NCBI RefSeq assembly: GCF_904061905.1
Contig: NZ_CAJFCI010000028.1
Span: 1-64,000, forward strand
Direction of reading: 5' to 3'
DNA from: Zestomonas carbonaria
GTDB lineage: Bacteria > Pseudomonadota > Gammaproteobacteria > Pseudomonadales > Pseudomonadaceae
Length of the DNA: 64,000 nucleotides
The translations under genes and the position numbers were made by a program. The notes beneath the pieces were generated by a model. It searched no databases. It saw nothing but the letters and a program-made list of their open reading frames with translations, and had not been told where the DNA came from. This document shows, in pieces, positions 7,997 to 16,472 of the stretch (the first letter of the stretch is position 1; each line of letters begins with the position of its first letter).

Positions 7997-10252
7997 ATGA
8001 CGCCACCTCCGGTCCGCCTGCATACCTGGCTGCGCCTGCAACGCGAGGGCGTGCCCCTGGGCGCCCGTGCCGACGCCCTGTGCCGCGCGCTGCGCGGCTG
8101 TGCCGAGGTACGCCAGGCGTTCTACCTGGGCTGGCAGGAAGCGGCGCGCATCTACAGCCACGAAGGTTCCGGCCAGCACTTGCCGCCGGGGCAGGGCGAT
8201 CCGCTGGAGGCCAGCGACCAGCGCCTGTTCGACTGCCTGGCCGGTGCCGGGCACCTGGGCCTCGACCAGGTGCGCCAGCTCGATTGCTGGCTCTCCGGAC
8301 GCCTGCGCCGCGCCGCCATCAGCCACGGCCAGGCGTTCGACCTGGCGCTGGAAGAGGGGCGGCCGGGCCTGCTGCTGGTGGAGGTGCACGAAGGCGTTTC
8401 GCTCGACTGGCTGGGCTGGGTCCACGAATTGCTCGACACCCTGCTGGCCGTGTCCAGCGGCCTGCAACGCGGCTCGCCGCTGCTCGGCCTCGACCCGCAG
8501 CCGAGCCTGCTGCTGGATGCCGAGGCGCGCCCGCTGGAGCTCAACGCCGCGCTGCTGGCGCTGCTCGGCGACCGGCCGCTGGGCGAACTGGCCGGCTACC
8601 TGCCGGTCAACCAGCGTTCGCTGGTGCACGCCTGCCTCGACCAGCGGCGCGCCATCGAGAACGTCGAGGCGCAATGCGGCGAGCGCATCCTGGTCTGGAC
8701 CTTCATCCCCGACCCGCAGGAAAGCCGCGTGCTGGCCCGCTGCCGCGAGGCCACCGAGCAGGTGCTGGCCGAGCGCGAGGCGGCGCGGGCGCGGCGGTTG
8801 TACCGGCTGATCACCGAGAACACCACCGACCTGATTTCCCGCCACACCCCGGACGGCCGCTTCCTCGACGCCTCGCCGGCCTCCTGGACGCTGCTCGGCT
8901 ACTGGCCAGAGGAACTGCGCGGCAGGCCGGCCCAGGGCCTGTTCCACGCCCAGGACCTGGCCCTGCTGGTGCAGCGTGCGAGCGACGCGCTGGAGCAGGA
9001 CGGCTATCACACCATGACCTTCCGCATCCGCCACCGCGATGGCCATTACCTGTGGTTCGAGACCGCCAGCCGGGCGATCCGCGAGACCTACACCGGCGCG
9101 GTGGTCGAGGTGGTCAGCGTGTCGCGCGACATCACCGCGCGGGTGCAGGCCGAGGAGAACCGCCGGCGCCTGGCCGAGGTGGTCGAGGCCAACACCGACC
9201 CGGTGCTGTTCCTCGATGCGGACGGGCGCATCACCTACCTCAACCCGGCGGCGCGGCGCACCCTGCTCCTCGACGAGGAACAGCCGCTGCCGGCGCTGGC
9301 CGAGCTGTTCTCCGCCGACGAACTGCTGCGCCTGCACGAGGAAGGTCGCCGCGCCGCCGAGAGCTGCGGCGTGTGGACCGCCGACGCGCGCCTGCAACCG
9401 CCGGGCGGCGGTGCCTCGGTGCCGGTGTCGCTGGTGCTGCTGGCCCACCACGCGGCCGGTGGCGAGCGCTACTACTCGCTGGTGGCGCGCGACATGACCG
9501 AGCGCGAGCTGCGCGAGGCCCAGCAGCGCCGCCACCAGGACGAGCTGGCGCACACCGCGCGGCTGGTGACCCTCGGCGAACTGGCCTCGGGCATCGCCCA
9601 CGAGATCAACCAGCCGCTCGCCGCGGTGGTCAACTACGCCAGCGCCAGCCAGCGCTACCTGCAGTCGCTGGGGCGTAATCCGCAGGCCGCCGAGCGGGTG
9701 GCCCAGGGCCTGGAGCGCATCACCGAGCACGCCAACCACGCCTCGGAAGTGATCAAGCGCCTGCGCGCCTTCCTGCGCAAGGGCCAGCGGCGCATGCAGG
9801 CCCTCGACGTCGCCGAGGTGGCCCGCGAGGCGGTGCGCCTGTGCGCCTGGGAGGCCGGCGCCAAACAGGTGGCGATCGTCGAACGCTTGCCGGACAATCT
9901 GCCGCCGGTCTACGCCGACCGGGTGCTGCTCGAACAGGTGCTGCTCAACCTGCTGCGCAACGCCATCGACGCCAACGCCGAGGCGCATCCGGGCCAGCCC
10001 TCGCAGGTCGAGCTGGAGGCCCGCGCGGGGGAGGGTGGCTGGCTCGACATCGAGGTCCGCGACCAGGGGCCGGGCCTCGGCGATGCCGAGCTGGAAAGGG
10101 TGTTCACGCCGTTCTACACCAGCAAGCCGGAGGGCCTGGGGCTCGGCCTGTCGATGAGCCGCAGCATCGTCGAAGGCTTCGGCGGCGCCCTCGACGGCCA
10201 GCGCGGGGAGCCCGGCGGCCTGGTGATGCGCTGCCGGTTGCCGGTCCATTGA
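7997..10252 (+). CDS. PAS-domain sensor histidine kinase
   Basis: The protein has 751 residues and no membrane segment, so it is probably cytoplasmic. An uncharacterised N-terminal region of about 260 residues is followed by two PAS domains (about 265-390 and 393-505), a HisKA box with SGIAHEINQPLAAV (phospho-acceptor His535) and an HATPase domain (DQGPGLGDAELERVF, then GLGLGLSMS). This is the FixL-like, N-box/G-box layout. Start 7997 is preceded by GGGAG. The cognate response regulator lies 25 bases downstream. The location opposite the acyl-CoA ligase operon suggests control of that operon; the signal is unknown. Confidence 0.9.
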   Translation: MTPPPVRLHTWLRLQREGVPLGARADALCRALRGCAEVRQAFYLGWQEAARIYSHEGSGQHLPPGQGDPLEASDQRLFDCLAGAGHLGLDQVRQLDCWLSGRLRRAAISHGQAFDLALEEGRPGLLLVEVHEGVSLDWLGWVHELLDTLLAVSSGLQRGSPLLGLDPQPSLLLDAEARPLELNAALLALLGDRPLGELAGYLPVNQRSLVHACLDQRRAIENVEAQCGERILVWTFIPDPQESRVLARCREATEQVLAEREAARARRLYRLITENTTDLISRHTPDGRFLDASPASWTLLGYWPEELRGRPAQGLFHAQDLALLVQRASDALEQDGYHTMTFRIRHRDGHYLWFETASRAIRETYTGAVVEVVSVSRDITARVQAEENRRRLAEVVEANTDPVLFLDADGRITYLNPAARRTLLLDEEQPLPALAELFSADELLRLHEEGRRAAESCGVWTADARLQPPGGGASVPVSLVLLAHHAAGGERYYSLVARDMTERELREAQQRRHQDELAHTARLVTLGELASGIAHEINQPLAAVVNYASASQRYLQSLGRNPQAAERVAQGLERITEHANHASEVIKRLRAFLRKGQRRMQALDVAEVAREAVRLCAWEAGAKQVAIVERLPDNLPPVYADRVLLEQVLLNLLRNAIDANAEAHPGQPSQVELEARAGEGGWLDIEVRDQGPGLGDAELERVFTPFYTSKPEGLGLGLSMSRSIVEGFGGALDGQRGEPGGLVMRCRLPVH

Positions 10253-10277
10253 TAACGACAAGATGGGGAATCATTCG

Positions 10278-10904
10278 ATGAATCAGGTGGTGTACGTGGT
10301 GGACGACGATCAGGGCATGCTCGACTCCACCGTCTGGCTGCTCGACTCGGTCGGCCTCAAGGCGCTGCCGTTCACCAACGGCCGGGCCTTCCTCGAAGCC
10401 TGCGACCCCAGCCTCAACGCCTGTGTCCTGCTCGACGTGCGGATGCCCGGCATGGGCGGCCTGAACGTGCAGGAAGAAATGCGCGCGCGCGGCATCGACC
10501 TGCCGATCATCTTCGTCAGTGGTCACGCCGACGTGCCCATCGTCGTCCGCGCCTTCAAGGCCGGTGCCCGCGATTTCATCGAGAAGCCCTACAACGAACA
10601 ACTGCTGCTCGACAGCGTGCAGCAGGCCCTCGACAGCCAGCAGCAGCGCCGCAGCACCGACGTCGTCGACGCCGACCTGCAACGCCGCCTGGACAGCCTC
10701 ACCCCGCGCGAGCGCGACGTGCTGCTGCCGCTGGTGCAGGGCTACACCAATCGCGAGATCGCCGAGCAACTGGACATCAGCGTCAAGACCGTCGACCTCT
10801 ACCGCTCGCGGGTGATGAAGCGCATGCAGGCCGAGCACCTGCCGGACCTCGTCGGCATGGCCATCGCCGCGGGACTCGTGAAGCCGCTGAACCTGCGCGG
10901 GTAG
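10278..10904 (+). CDS. FixJ/NarL-type response regulator
   Basis: The 208-residue protein has an N-terminal receiver domain (VVDDD at the start, phospho-acceptor Asp53 in LLDVRMPGMGG, Lys in IEKPYN) and a C-terminal LuxR-type HTH (LTPRERDVL, TNREIAEQLDISVKTVDLYRS). It is the partner of the upstream PAS kinase. GGGGAA eight bases before ATG 10278 supports that start over the in-frame ATG at 10263. It presumably activates the divergent acyl-CoA ligase/ActP genes. A decayed copy of its 3' end lies just downstream (10926-10990). Confidence 0.92.
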   Translation: MNQVVYVVDDDQGMLDSTVWLLDSVGLKALPFTNGRAFLEACDPSLNACVLLDVRMPGMGGLNVQEEMRARGIDLPIIFVSGHADVPIVVRAFKAGARDFIEKPYNEQLLLDSVQQALDSQQQRRSTDVVDADLQRRLDSLTPRERDVLLPLVQGYTNREIAEQLDISVKTVDLYRSRVMKRMQAEHLPDLVGMAIAAGLVKPLNLRG

Positions 10905-10925
10905 GGTGCGCTCCAGCCCTTCGGC

Positions 10926-10990
10926 ACCAACCGCGAGATCGCCGAGCACCTGCCAGCCCTCGTCGGCATGGCCATCGCCGCCGGGCAGGG
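10926..10990 (+). pseudogene. Partial duplicate of the response-regulator 3' end
   Basis: Just past the stop codon the sequence repeats two separated pieces of the preceding gene: CACCAACCGCGAGATCGCC (compare 10744-10762) and GAGCACCTGCCAGCCCTCG onward (compare 10832 to about 10870). The pieces meet at GCCGAGCA, an 8-base sequence found at both donor sites (10760 and 10830). That is consistent with duplication followed by deletion between short direct repeats. It has no start codon and is not expected to be translated. Confidence 0.65.
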
Positions 10991-11083
10991 TGCGCCGTGC
11001 GCACCGCTGTGGGCGCGGCGCCGGGCGTTCCGGTCGTGCTCCGTGCGGGCTCCCGGGTAAACGGTGCGCGCGGCGCACCCTAC
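10985..11083. repeat. REP-like GGTGCGC palindromes
   Basis: Two copies of the AGGGTGCGCCGTGCGCACC / GGTGCGCGCGGCGCACCCTACG family lie here in opposite orientation, between the response-regulator remnant and the 3' end of the XRE gene. The same family occurs at 580-600, 701-720 and 26921-26933. Confidence 0.6.
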
Positions 11084-11427
11084 GCTCCGCTCCGGCCCTT
11101 CAACACCTTGACCACCTCGGCGACGAACTTCACCACCATCGCCCGTTCTCCTTCCTCCAGGCTCTGGATCATCTCGCTGATGCTCTCCGCCTGGTCGTAG
11201 ATGTCGGTGGAGCCCGTGCGGAACAGGTCGCTGAGCGAGCAGTCGAGTACGTCGGCTATCTGTTTCAGGCGCGACAGTGTCGGTGAGATCACGCCGTTTT
11301 CCATGCGGCTGATGGTCTCCTTCTCCACGCCCATCGCCTCCGCGACCTGTGCCTGAGTCAACCCTTTCGTCTTGCGGCGGACAGCGATCGCGCTGCCTAC
11401 CTCGTGTGCCAGGCCCCTGCCTTTCAT
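11080..11427 (-). CDS. XRE-family HTH transcriptional regulator
   Basis: This 115-residue protein has an N-terminal helix-turn-helix at about residues 10-65 (RRKTKGLTQAQVAEAMGVEK, then ISRMENGVISPTLSRLKQIA) typical of the Xre/Cro family. A short C-terminal helical tail (about residues 80-115) may mediate dimerisation. It is divergent from a chemoreceptor gene, and the 240-base gap holds four copies of a GTCATTGAC-like motif that could be its operators. Its target and ligand are unknown. Confidence 0.88.
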   Translation of the reverse strand: MKGRGLAHEVGSAIAVRRKTKGLTQAQVAEAMGVEKETISRMENGVISPTLSRLKQIADVLDCSLSDLFRTGSTDIYDQAESISEMIQSLEEGERAMVVKFVAEVVKVLKGRSGA

Positions 11428-11530
11428 TCGAACAACCTCTTACGTCGATATACATAACGTTTGAGGCCATTCTCCGGGCATATATTTCAGGCAAGAACGA
11501 CATATGGAGTCATATCAGTTGATTCTAAAA

Positions 11531-11605
11531 GTCATTGACTTGTTGACTTGCGTCAATGATGGAAATAAAAAGTGGCGTCAATATGCCATTACCTATCATT
11601 GACGC
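11531..11605. promoter_or_regulatory. Array of GTCATTGAC-type operator motifs
   Basis: Four related motifs lie within 75 bases: GTCATTGAC (11531-11539), GCGTCAATGAT (11550-11560), GCGTCAATAT (11575-11584) and ATCATTGACGC (11595-11605). The second and fourth form an exact 11-base inverted repeat. The array sits between the divergent XRE and chemoreceptor genes, so autoregulation by the XRE protein is the simplest inference. Confidence 0.55.
11566..11592 (+). promoter_or_regulatory. Candidate sigma-28 (FliA) promoter for the chemoreceptor
   Basis: TAAAAAGT (11566-11573) and GCCATTAC (11585-11592) are separated by exactly 11 bases. This matches the TAAA-(15)-GCC core of sigma-28 promoters but diverges at the outer positions. 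It lies 75 bases before the chemoreceptor start, and flagellar-sigma control is common for such genes. The site overlaps the operator-like array. Confidence 0.4.
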
Positions 11606-11666
11606 GCGGCACCACGCCGCCCTGTCGATGGAATGGCCAGGGTTCCCTTGCGAAGGATGCACATAG

Positions 11667-13295
11667 ATGTTGCCCGACCTGAAAATACGTACAGGCATGC
11701 TCGGAGTCCTGGCCCTGCTGACCGCCGCGCTGTTGATCTCGACCCTTACCGGCTGGTGGGGGGCGCGCAGCAGCGATACGCAGATCCAGGGGTTGCACGA
11801 TATCGGCGTGGAACGCGCGGCGCAGTTGCAGACCGCCTACGTCCGCCTGCTGCGCGCCCGCCTGGGGATGGCCGGCGCCTTCCTGGAGACGCGCGTGGGC
11901 GAGGTCGACAAGGCCAGGGTCAGCCTGCGGCGCTCCGAGGAGCTGTTCAACGAGTCGGTCAGGTCCTTCGAGTCCTTCGCCCGGGAGAGCGGGGGAGACG
12001 CCTGGCAGGCCCTGGAGCGGGACCTGGGCGAGTCGTTCGGCGCCTATAGGGCGACGCTCGAGGAGCAGATGCGCGCCCTGGAGGAAGGCTCCGAGGCGCG
12101 CTACATCGAGGTCAACCTGGCCGCCCGTGCGGCGAACGACACGTTCGAGCAGGCGGTGCAGGCCTTCAACCGGCAGGTGGAGAGCTACACCGGCTCGATC
12201 ATGACGGACGCCCATGCACGCGCCGAACTGGCCGTGATCGAGGCCGTCCTGCTGTTGGTCGCCACGCTGTTGCTGGCCGCCGGCTGCTGGTGGTTCATCG
12301 GCACCCGTGTGCTGGCGCCCCTGCGCGAGGCCGGCCGGCACTTCGAGCGCATCGCCCGGGGCGACCTGAGCGTGGACGTCGAAGTGACTTCCAGCAACGA
12401 GATCGGCCAACTGTTCGCCGCCCTTCAGCGCATGCAGGAAAGCCAGCGCGAGACCATCGGCCGGATCACCGGCTCGGCCAACCAGTTGGCCTCGGCGGCC
12501 GAGGAACTCAGCGCGGTCACCGAGGAAAGCAACCGTGGCCTGCATCGCCAGCACCAGGAGCTGGAACAGGCCGCCACCGCGGTCAACGAGATGACCGCCG
12601 CGGTGGAAGAGGTGGCGCGCAATGCGGTTTCCACCTCGGAAGCCTCCAGCCGCTCCAATCAACTGGCCCAGCAGAGCCGCACGCAGATTCGCGCGACCCT
12701 AGACGAGATCGGCGCCATGAGCGACGACATTCAGGCCACCTCGGACCAGGTCCAGGCGCTCGCCGTTCAGGCCCGCGACATCGGTACGGTGCTCGACGTG
12801 ATCCGCTCGGTGTCCGAGCAGACCAACCTGCTGGCCCTCAATGCCGCCATCGAGGCGGCCCGCGCCGGGGAGGCCGGGCGCGGTTTCGCGGTGGTCGCCG
12901 ACGAGGTGCGCACCCTGGCCCACCGCACCCAGGAATCGACCCGCGAGATCGAGCAGATGATCGGCGACATCCAGAGCGGCACCGACCAGGCCGTCGCCTC
13001 GATGCTCGCCAGCACGCGCCGGGCCCAGACCACGCTCGACGCGACCCAGGTCTCCGGGCAGTCGCTGGAGGAAATCTTCCAGGCCATCAACCTGATCAGC
13101 GAACGCAACCTGGTGATCGCCAGCGCGGCCGAGGAACAGGCCCAGGTGGCCCGGGAAGTGGATCGCAACCTGGTGAACATCCGTGACCTGTCCACCAGCG
13201 CGGCGGCAGGCGCCAACCAGACCAGCGCGGCGAGCGGGGAGCTGTCGCGCCTGGCGGTGGAATTGAACGGCATGGTGGTACAGTTCAAGCTCTAG
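11667..13295 (+). CDS. Methyl-accepting chemotaxis protein (Tar-like four-helix-bundle sensor)
   Basis: The chemoreceptor has 542 residues. A transmembrane segment (about 9-29) is followed by a periplasmic helical sensor of roughly 160 residues, a second membrane segment (about 191-212), a HAMP domain and a long coiled-coil signalling domain. The hairpin tip contains [20 protein letters not shown] and [18 protein letters not shown], the near-invariant kinase-control region. The sensor length and pattern resemble the 4HB (TarH) class. No C-terminal CheR-docking pentapeptide is visible. The ligand is unknown. Confidence 0.93.
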   Translation: MLPDLKIRTGMLGVLALLTAALLISTLTGWWGARSSDTQIQGLHDIGVERAAQLQTAYVRLLRARLGMAGAFLETRVGEVDKARVSLRRSEELFNESVRSFESFARESGGDAWQALERDLGESFGAYRATLEEQMRALEEGSEARYIEVNLAARAANDTFEQAVQAFNRQVESYTGSIMTDAHARAELAVIEAVLLLVATLLLAAGCWWFIGTRVLAPLREAGRHFERIARGDLSVDVEVTSSNEIGQLFAALQRMQESQRETIGRITGSANQLASAAEELSAVTEESNRGLHRQHQELEQAATAVNEMTAAVEEVARNAVSTSEASSRSNQLAQQSRTQIRATLDEIGAMSDDIQATSDQVQALAVQARDIGTVLDVIRSVSEQTNLLALNAAIEAARAGEAGRGFAVVADEVRTLAHRTQESTREIEQMIGDIQSGTDQAVASMLASTRRAQTTLDATQVSGQSLEEIFQAINLISERNLVIASAAEEQAQVAREVDRNLVNIRDLSTSAAAGANQTSAASGELSRLAVELNGMVVQFKL

Positions 13296-13390
13296 CCGGG
13301 GCGGCGCGGCGTGTTTTTCCGGGCTGCTCGCGGCAGGCCTCCTGAAGGGCGTCGGTGCGTTCGCGAGCGCTGGAGCCTCGTCCACGTCAT

Positions 13391-13413
13391 CCCCGCGAAC
13401 GCGGGGACCCAAT
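13391..13413. repeat. CCCCGCG-palindrome repeat with ACCCAATAA tail
   Basis: CCCCGCGAACGCGGGG followed by ACCCAATAA is one of at least five copies in this window (also 35671, 44991, 47391 and 53866). All lie in short gaps between genes. Confidence 0.7.
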
Positions 13414-13451
13414 AAACGAAGGCCGCGACCCGGATGCGATCCGGGGGTGGC

Positions 13452-16040
13452 ATGACGATCCAGGATCAATGGCAGCCGTCGTCCATGTCTACGCCACTCA
13501 ATCTTTCCGAAGTATTCGTCCAGACGCTGGAGCAGGCGGTCGATGCCGTCGTGGTCATCGACAGCGACAATCGCATCATCCTCTTCAACCGGGCGGCCGA
13601 GCAGCTCTGGGGGCTGGTCCGCGAGGAAGTCCTCGGGCTGAACGTCAAGGCGCTGGTGCCCGAGGAACTGCGGGCGGAGCACGATTGCTACATCGAGGCC
13701 AATCGGCGCACCGGTGTCAACCGGATCGTCGGCACCAGCCGCGACGTGCCCATCGTGCGCAGGAACGGCGAGCGGCGCTGGGGCTCCATGTCGATCTCGA
13801 AGATCGAGGCGGACGGCGGGATTCTCTACACCGCCTTCGTCAAGGACGTCACCCGCCAGCACGAGGAAAGCGAGAAGCTGCACCTGCTGTCCCTGGTGGT
13901 CGACCATACCGACAACGCCATCGTCATCACCGACGACCAGTGGCGGACCATCTATACCAACCCGGGCTTCTGCCAGATGTTCGGCCATGCGGCCGAAGAC
14001 GTGATCGGCCGCACGCCCATATCGGTGATCGCCCCCTATTTCGCCGAGGACGCCCGCGAGGAACTGCACCGGCGTTTGGCCATGGGGCAGCCCTACCACG
14101 CCGAGGAGATCGCCTACGCCCGGGACGGCCAGCGCATCTGGTGCAAGTTCGCCACCAACCCGGTGCTCGACCGCGACGGCCGCTTGCTGAGGACCGTCAC
14201 CGTGCTCACCGACATCACCCACGCGAAGATGCACGAGGTGCTGCAAGGCTGCATGCTCCAGGCCATCGCCCAGGAAGAGCCGCTGGAGAAGCTGATGGAA
14301 CTGGCCTGTCGGGAGGTCGAGCGCCTCGCCCCCGAGGTGAGCGCATCGGTCCTGCGGGTCGATGACCAGGGATACCTGCGCCCGCTGGCGGCGCCGAGCC
14401 TGCCGGCCAGCTACTCCCAGGCCCTCGACGGCCTGCGCGTCGGCCCCGACATTGGCTCCTGCGGCACCGCCGCCTTCCTCGGCGAGGCGGTGCTCTGCTC
14501 GGACATCGAGCGGGACCCGCGCTGGGCGGCCTTCAGGTCGCTGGCCCTGCCGCTCGGCCTGCGGGCCTGCTGGTCCGTGCCGATCAAGTCCAGCGACGGC
14601 CGGGTACTGGGCACCTTCGCCTTCTACTTCCGCGAGGCGCGCAGCCCCAGCCCGCTGCACCGGCGGCTGGTCGAAGTCATCGTGCATCTCTGCGCGCTGG
14701 CCCTGGAGCGCGAGGAATCCCGCTCGCACATCCGCCAACTGGTGTTCTACGACGGCCTGACCGGCCTGCCCAACCGCAGCCTGCTGCACGTCAAGGCCGA
14801 GCAGGCACTGGCCGAGGCCGAGCGGCAGGGGACGCCGCTGTCCGTGCTGTTCGTCGACATCGACCGTTTCAAGCAGGTCAACGACTCCCTCGGCCCGACC
14901 GCCGGCGACGAGCTGCTGCGGGTGGTCGCCGAGCGGCTTGGCCAGCATCGCCGCCACTCCGACATCGTCAGCCGCCTGTCCGTCGACGAATTCGTGCTGG
15001 TCCTGCCGCGTTGCGGCAGCGGGCAGATCACCGATGTGGTCGAGCATCTCAAGGCGACCCTGACGGCGCCCGTCTCCATCGCCGGGACGACGTTCAACCC
15101 CTCGGCCAGCATCGGCATCAGCCTGTATCCTGGCGACGGCCAGGATATCGGCACGCTGATCCACCGCGCCGACATGGCCATGTACCAGGCGAAGCACTCC
15201 GGGCGGGGCAGCTTCCGCTTCTTCAGCCATGAGATGAACCACCTGGCCCAGGAGCGCCTGGCGCTGGAGAACGCCCTGCGCGAGGCTTTGGCCGATGGCG
15301 GCCTGCAACTCTACTACCAGCCGCAGGTCCGCCTGACGGACGGCCGCCTGTATGGCGTGGAAGCGCTGGCGCGCTGGCGGCACTCACGGCTCGGCGATAT
15401 TTCCCCCGCGCGCTTCATCCCGCTGGCGGAGGAGTGCGGGCTGATCGGCGGCCTGGGCCTGTGGGCATTGCGCGAAGCTTGCCGGCAACTCGCCGACTGG
15501 CGCCGGCGGGGCCTGCGCGTGCCGTCGGTGTCGGTCAACCTTTCGCCGACCAACTTCCACGACCCCGGGCTGCCGGCGATGATCGCCCAGACCCTGGAGA
15601 GGCACGGGTTGCCGGCCGGCGACCTGACCCTGGAGATCACCGAGGGCGTGCTGATGGACGCCAACCCGAGCACCCTGGAAACCCTCCAGGCGGTGCACGA
15701 GCAGGGCGTGCGGCTGTCCATGGACGACTTCGGGACCGGCTATTCGAGCCTCAGCTACCTGCGCCGCCTGCCGATCCGCGAGCTCAAGCTGGATCGCAGC
15801 TTCGTCCTGGACCTGGAACACGACGCCACCAACCGGGCGCTCAGCGAGGCGGTCATCCGCCTCGGCGAAAGCCTGCGACTGACCGTGGTGGCCGAGGGTA
15901 TCGAGACCGAGTCCCAGCATCGCCTGCTGCGGGAACAGGGCTACCACGTGGCGCAGGGCTACCTGTTCTCCCGACCCGTGCCGGCGGCGGAACTGGAGGA
16001 ATGGCTGGCGACCCGGATGCCGTTGAACGCCGGTGGTTGA
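13452..16040 (+). CDS. dosP: DosP-like heme PAS c-di-GMP phosphodiesterase (PAS-PAS-GAF-GGDEF-EAL)
   Basis: The 862-residue protein matches the architecture of E. coli oxygen sensor DosP throughout: PAS-A (about 18-135), PAS-B (145-265), GAF (280-425), GGDEF (430-595) and EAL (about 615-860). From ATG 13452, His77 aligns with the proximal heme ligand of DosP and Arg97 with its O2-contacting Arg, but the distal Met95 is Thr. GGDEF is degenerate (SVDEF, 510-514), although an RxxD I-site (500-503) survives. The EAL motif (Glu637), SVNLSP, EITEG, DDFGTGYSS and VVAEGIET are intact. It should therefore hydrolyse c-di-GMP rather than make it. The match of heme-residue numbering supports this start. 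Confidence 0.88.
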   Translation: MTIQDQWQPSSMSTPLNLSEVFVQTLEQAVDAVVVIDSDNRIILFNRAAEQLWGLVREEVLGLNVKALVPEELRAEHDCYIEANRRTGVNRIVGTSRDVPIVRRNGERRWGSMSISKIEADGGILYTAFVKDVTRQHEESEKLHLLSLVVDHTDNAIVITDDQWRTIYTNPGFCQMFGHAAEDVIGRTPISVIAPYFAEDAREELHRRLAMGQPYHAEEIAYARDGQRIWCKFATNPVLDRDGRLLRTVTVLTDITHAKMHEVLQGCMLQAIAQEEPLEKLMELACREVERLAPEVSASVLRVDDQGYLRPLAAPSLPASYSQALDGLRVGPDIGSCGTAAFLGEAVLCSDIERDPRWAAFRSLALPLGLRACWSVPIKSSDGRVLGTFAFYFREARSPSPLHRRLVEVIVHLCALALEREESRSHIRQLVFYDGLTGLPNRSLLHVKAEQALAEAERQGTPLSVLFVDIDRFKQVNDSLGPTAGDELLRVVAERLGQHRRHSDIVSRLSVDEFVLVLPRCGSGQITDVVEHLKATLTAPVSIAGTTFNPSASIGISLYPGDGQDIGTLIHRADMAMYQAKHSGRGSFRFFSHEMNHLAQERLALENALREALADGGLQLYYQPQVRLTDGRLYGVEALARWRHSRLGDISPARFIPLAEECGLIGGLGLWALREACRQLADWRRRGLRVPSVSVNLSPTNFHDPGLPAMIAQTLERHGLPAGDLTLEITEGVLMDANPSTLETLQAVHEQGVRLSMDDFGTGYSSLSYLRRLPIRELKLDRSFVLDLEHDATNRALSEAVIRLGESLRLTVVAEGIETESQHRLLREQGYHVAQGYLFSRPVPAAELEEWLATRMPLNAGG

Positions 16041-16091
16041 ATTCCCCCGCCCGGATGCAGTAAGTTCCTTCACATCGTCACGGAGATAGCC

Positions 16092-16208
16092 ATGTCGTCC
16101 ATTCGCAACCTTTCGCTCCTTGCCCACAGCGCCGTGCTGGCCTGCGCGCGTCCGGCTGCCGCTGGTTATTTCTTTTATGGGTATTGGTTTAGCCACGGGC
16201 GCGCCTGA
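16092..16208 (+). CDS. Aromatic-rich leader peptide of the DAHP synthase gene
   Basis: A 38-codon ORF with a good ribosome site (CGGAGATAGCC) contains seven aromatic residues in eight positions near its end (Y-F-F-Y-G-Y-W-F, codons 26-33). It is followed at once by hairpin-forming sequence and a strong intrinsic terminator upstream of a DAHP synthase gene. This is the layout of amino-acid-sensing transcription attenuation, where ribosome stalling at Tyr/Phe/Trp codons alters RNA folding. It is too short for ordinary ORF finding. The role is inferred from sequence layout; I cannot say whether it has been described. Confidence 0.7.
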   Translation: MSSIRNLSLLAHSAVLACARPAAAGYFFYGYWFSHGRA

Positions 16209-16295
16209 TACCCCACAGGCGCCCTAGCAAGCAGGGTCGCCACCAGACAGTTCCCCCAAACCCCCGGTCGGCCACCCGACCGGGGGTTTTGTTTT
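16179..16295 (+). terminator. Attenuator: alternative hairpins and intrinsic terminator
   Basis: Three elements are visible. GGGTAT (16179-16184, inside the leader's aromatic codons) can pair with ATACCC (16208-16213). GGGCGCGCCTG (16197-16207) can pair with CAGGCGCCC (16216-16224). The terminator is an exact 11-bp stem, CCCCCGGTCGG (16261-16271) / CCGACCGGGGG (16276-16286), followed by TTTTGTTTTT. The first two are mutually exclusive enough to serve as a switch; which one promotes read-through needs folding analysis. Confidence 0.65.
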
Positions 16296-16331
16296 TCCGG
16301 CCGAAAAAGCCGACAGCACGAGGACCGCACC

Positions 16332-16430
16332 ATGTACGCCTATCGCACCTACCACGCCTATGCCCGCTACGACTGGCGATTTAGCAGCCGCGCCGCCGTC
16401 CATACGCCATCGACCCGAACACATCGCTAG
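16332..16430 (+). CDS. Second, tyrosine-rich leader peptide before the DAHP synthase
   Basis: A 32-codon ORF begins after the terminator with Tyr at codons 2, 4, 7, 10 and 13, then Trp15 and Phe17. CGAGGAC precedes the start. A perfect 9-bp hairpin (GCCGGCGCG/CGCGCCGGC, about 16432-16456) follows its stop codon and lies immediately before the DAHP synthase ribosome site. This suggests a second, translation-coupled tyrosine response. The function is inferred; the strong Tyr bias so close to an aromatic-pathway gene is the evidence. Confidence 0.6.
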   Translation: MYAYRTYHAYARYDWRFSSRAAVHTPSTRTHR

Positions 16431-16472
16431 TGCCGGCGCGTCCTCATCGCGCCGGCCGAGGACACCCAGATC

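Noticed and set aside
7883..10261. Long minus-strand ORF (792 codons)
   Set aside because: It covers the sensor kinase gene in reverse; the kinase motifs are complete on the plus strand.
12699..15383. Long minus-strand ORF (894 codons)
   Set aside because: It is a mirror of the chemoreceptor and DosP-like genes and has no family motif.
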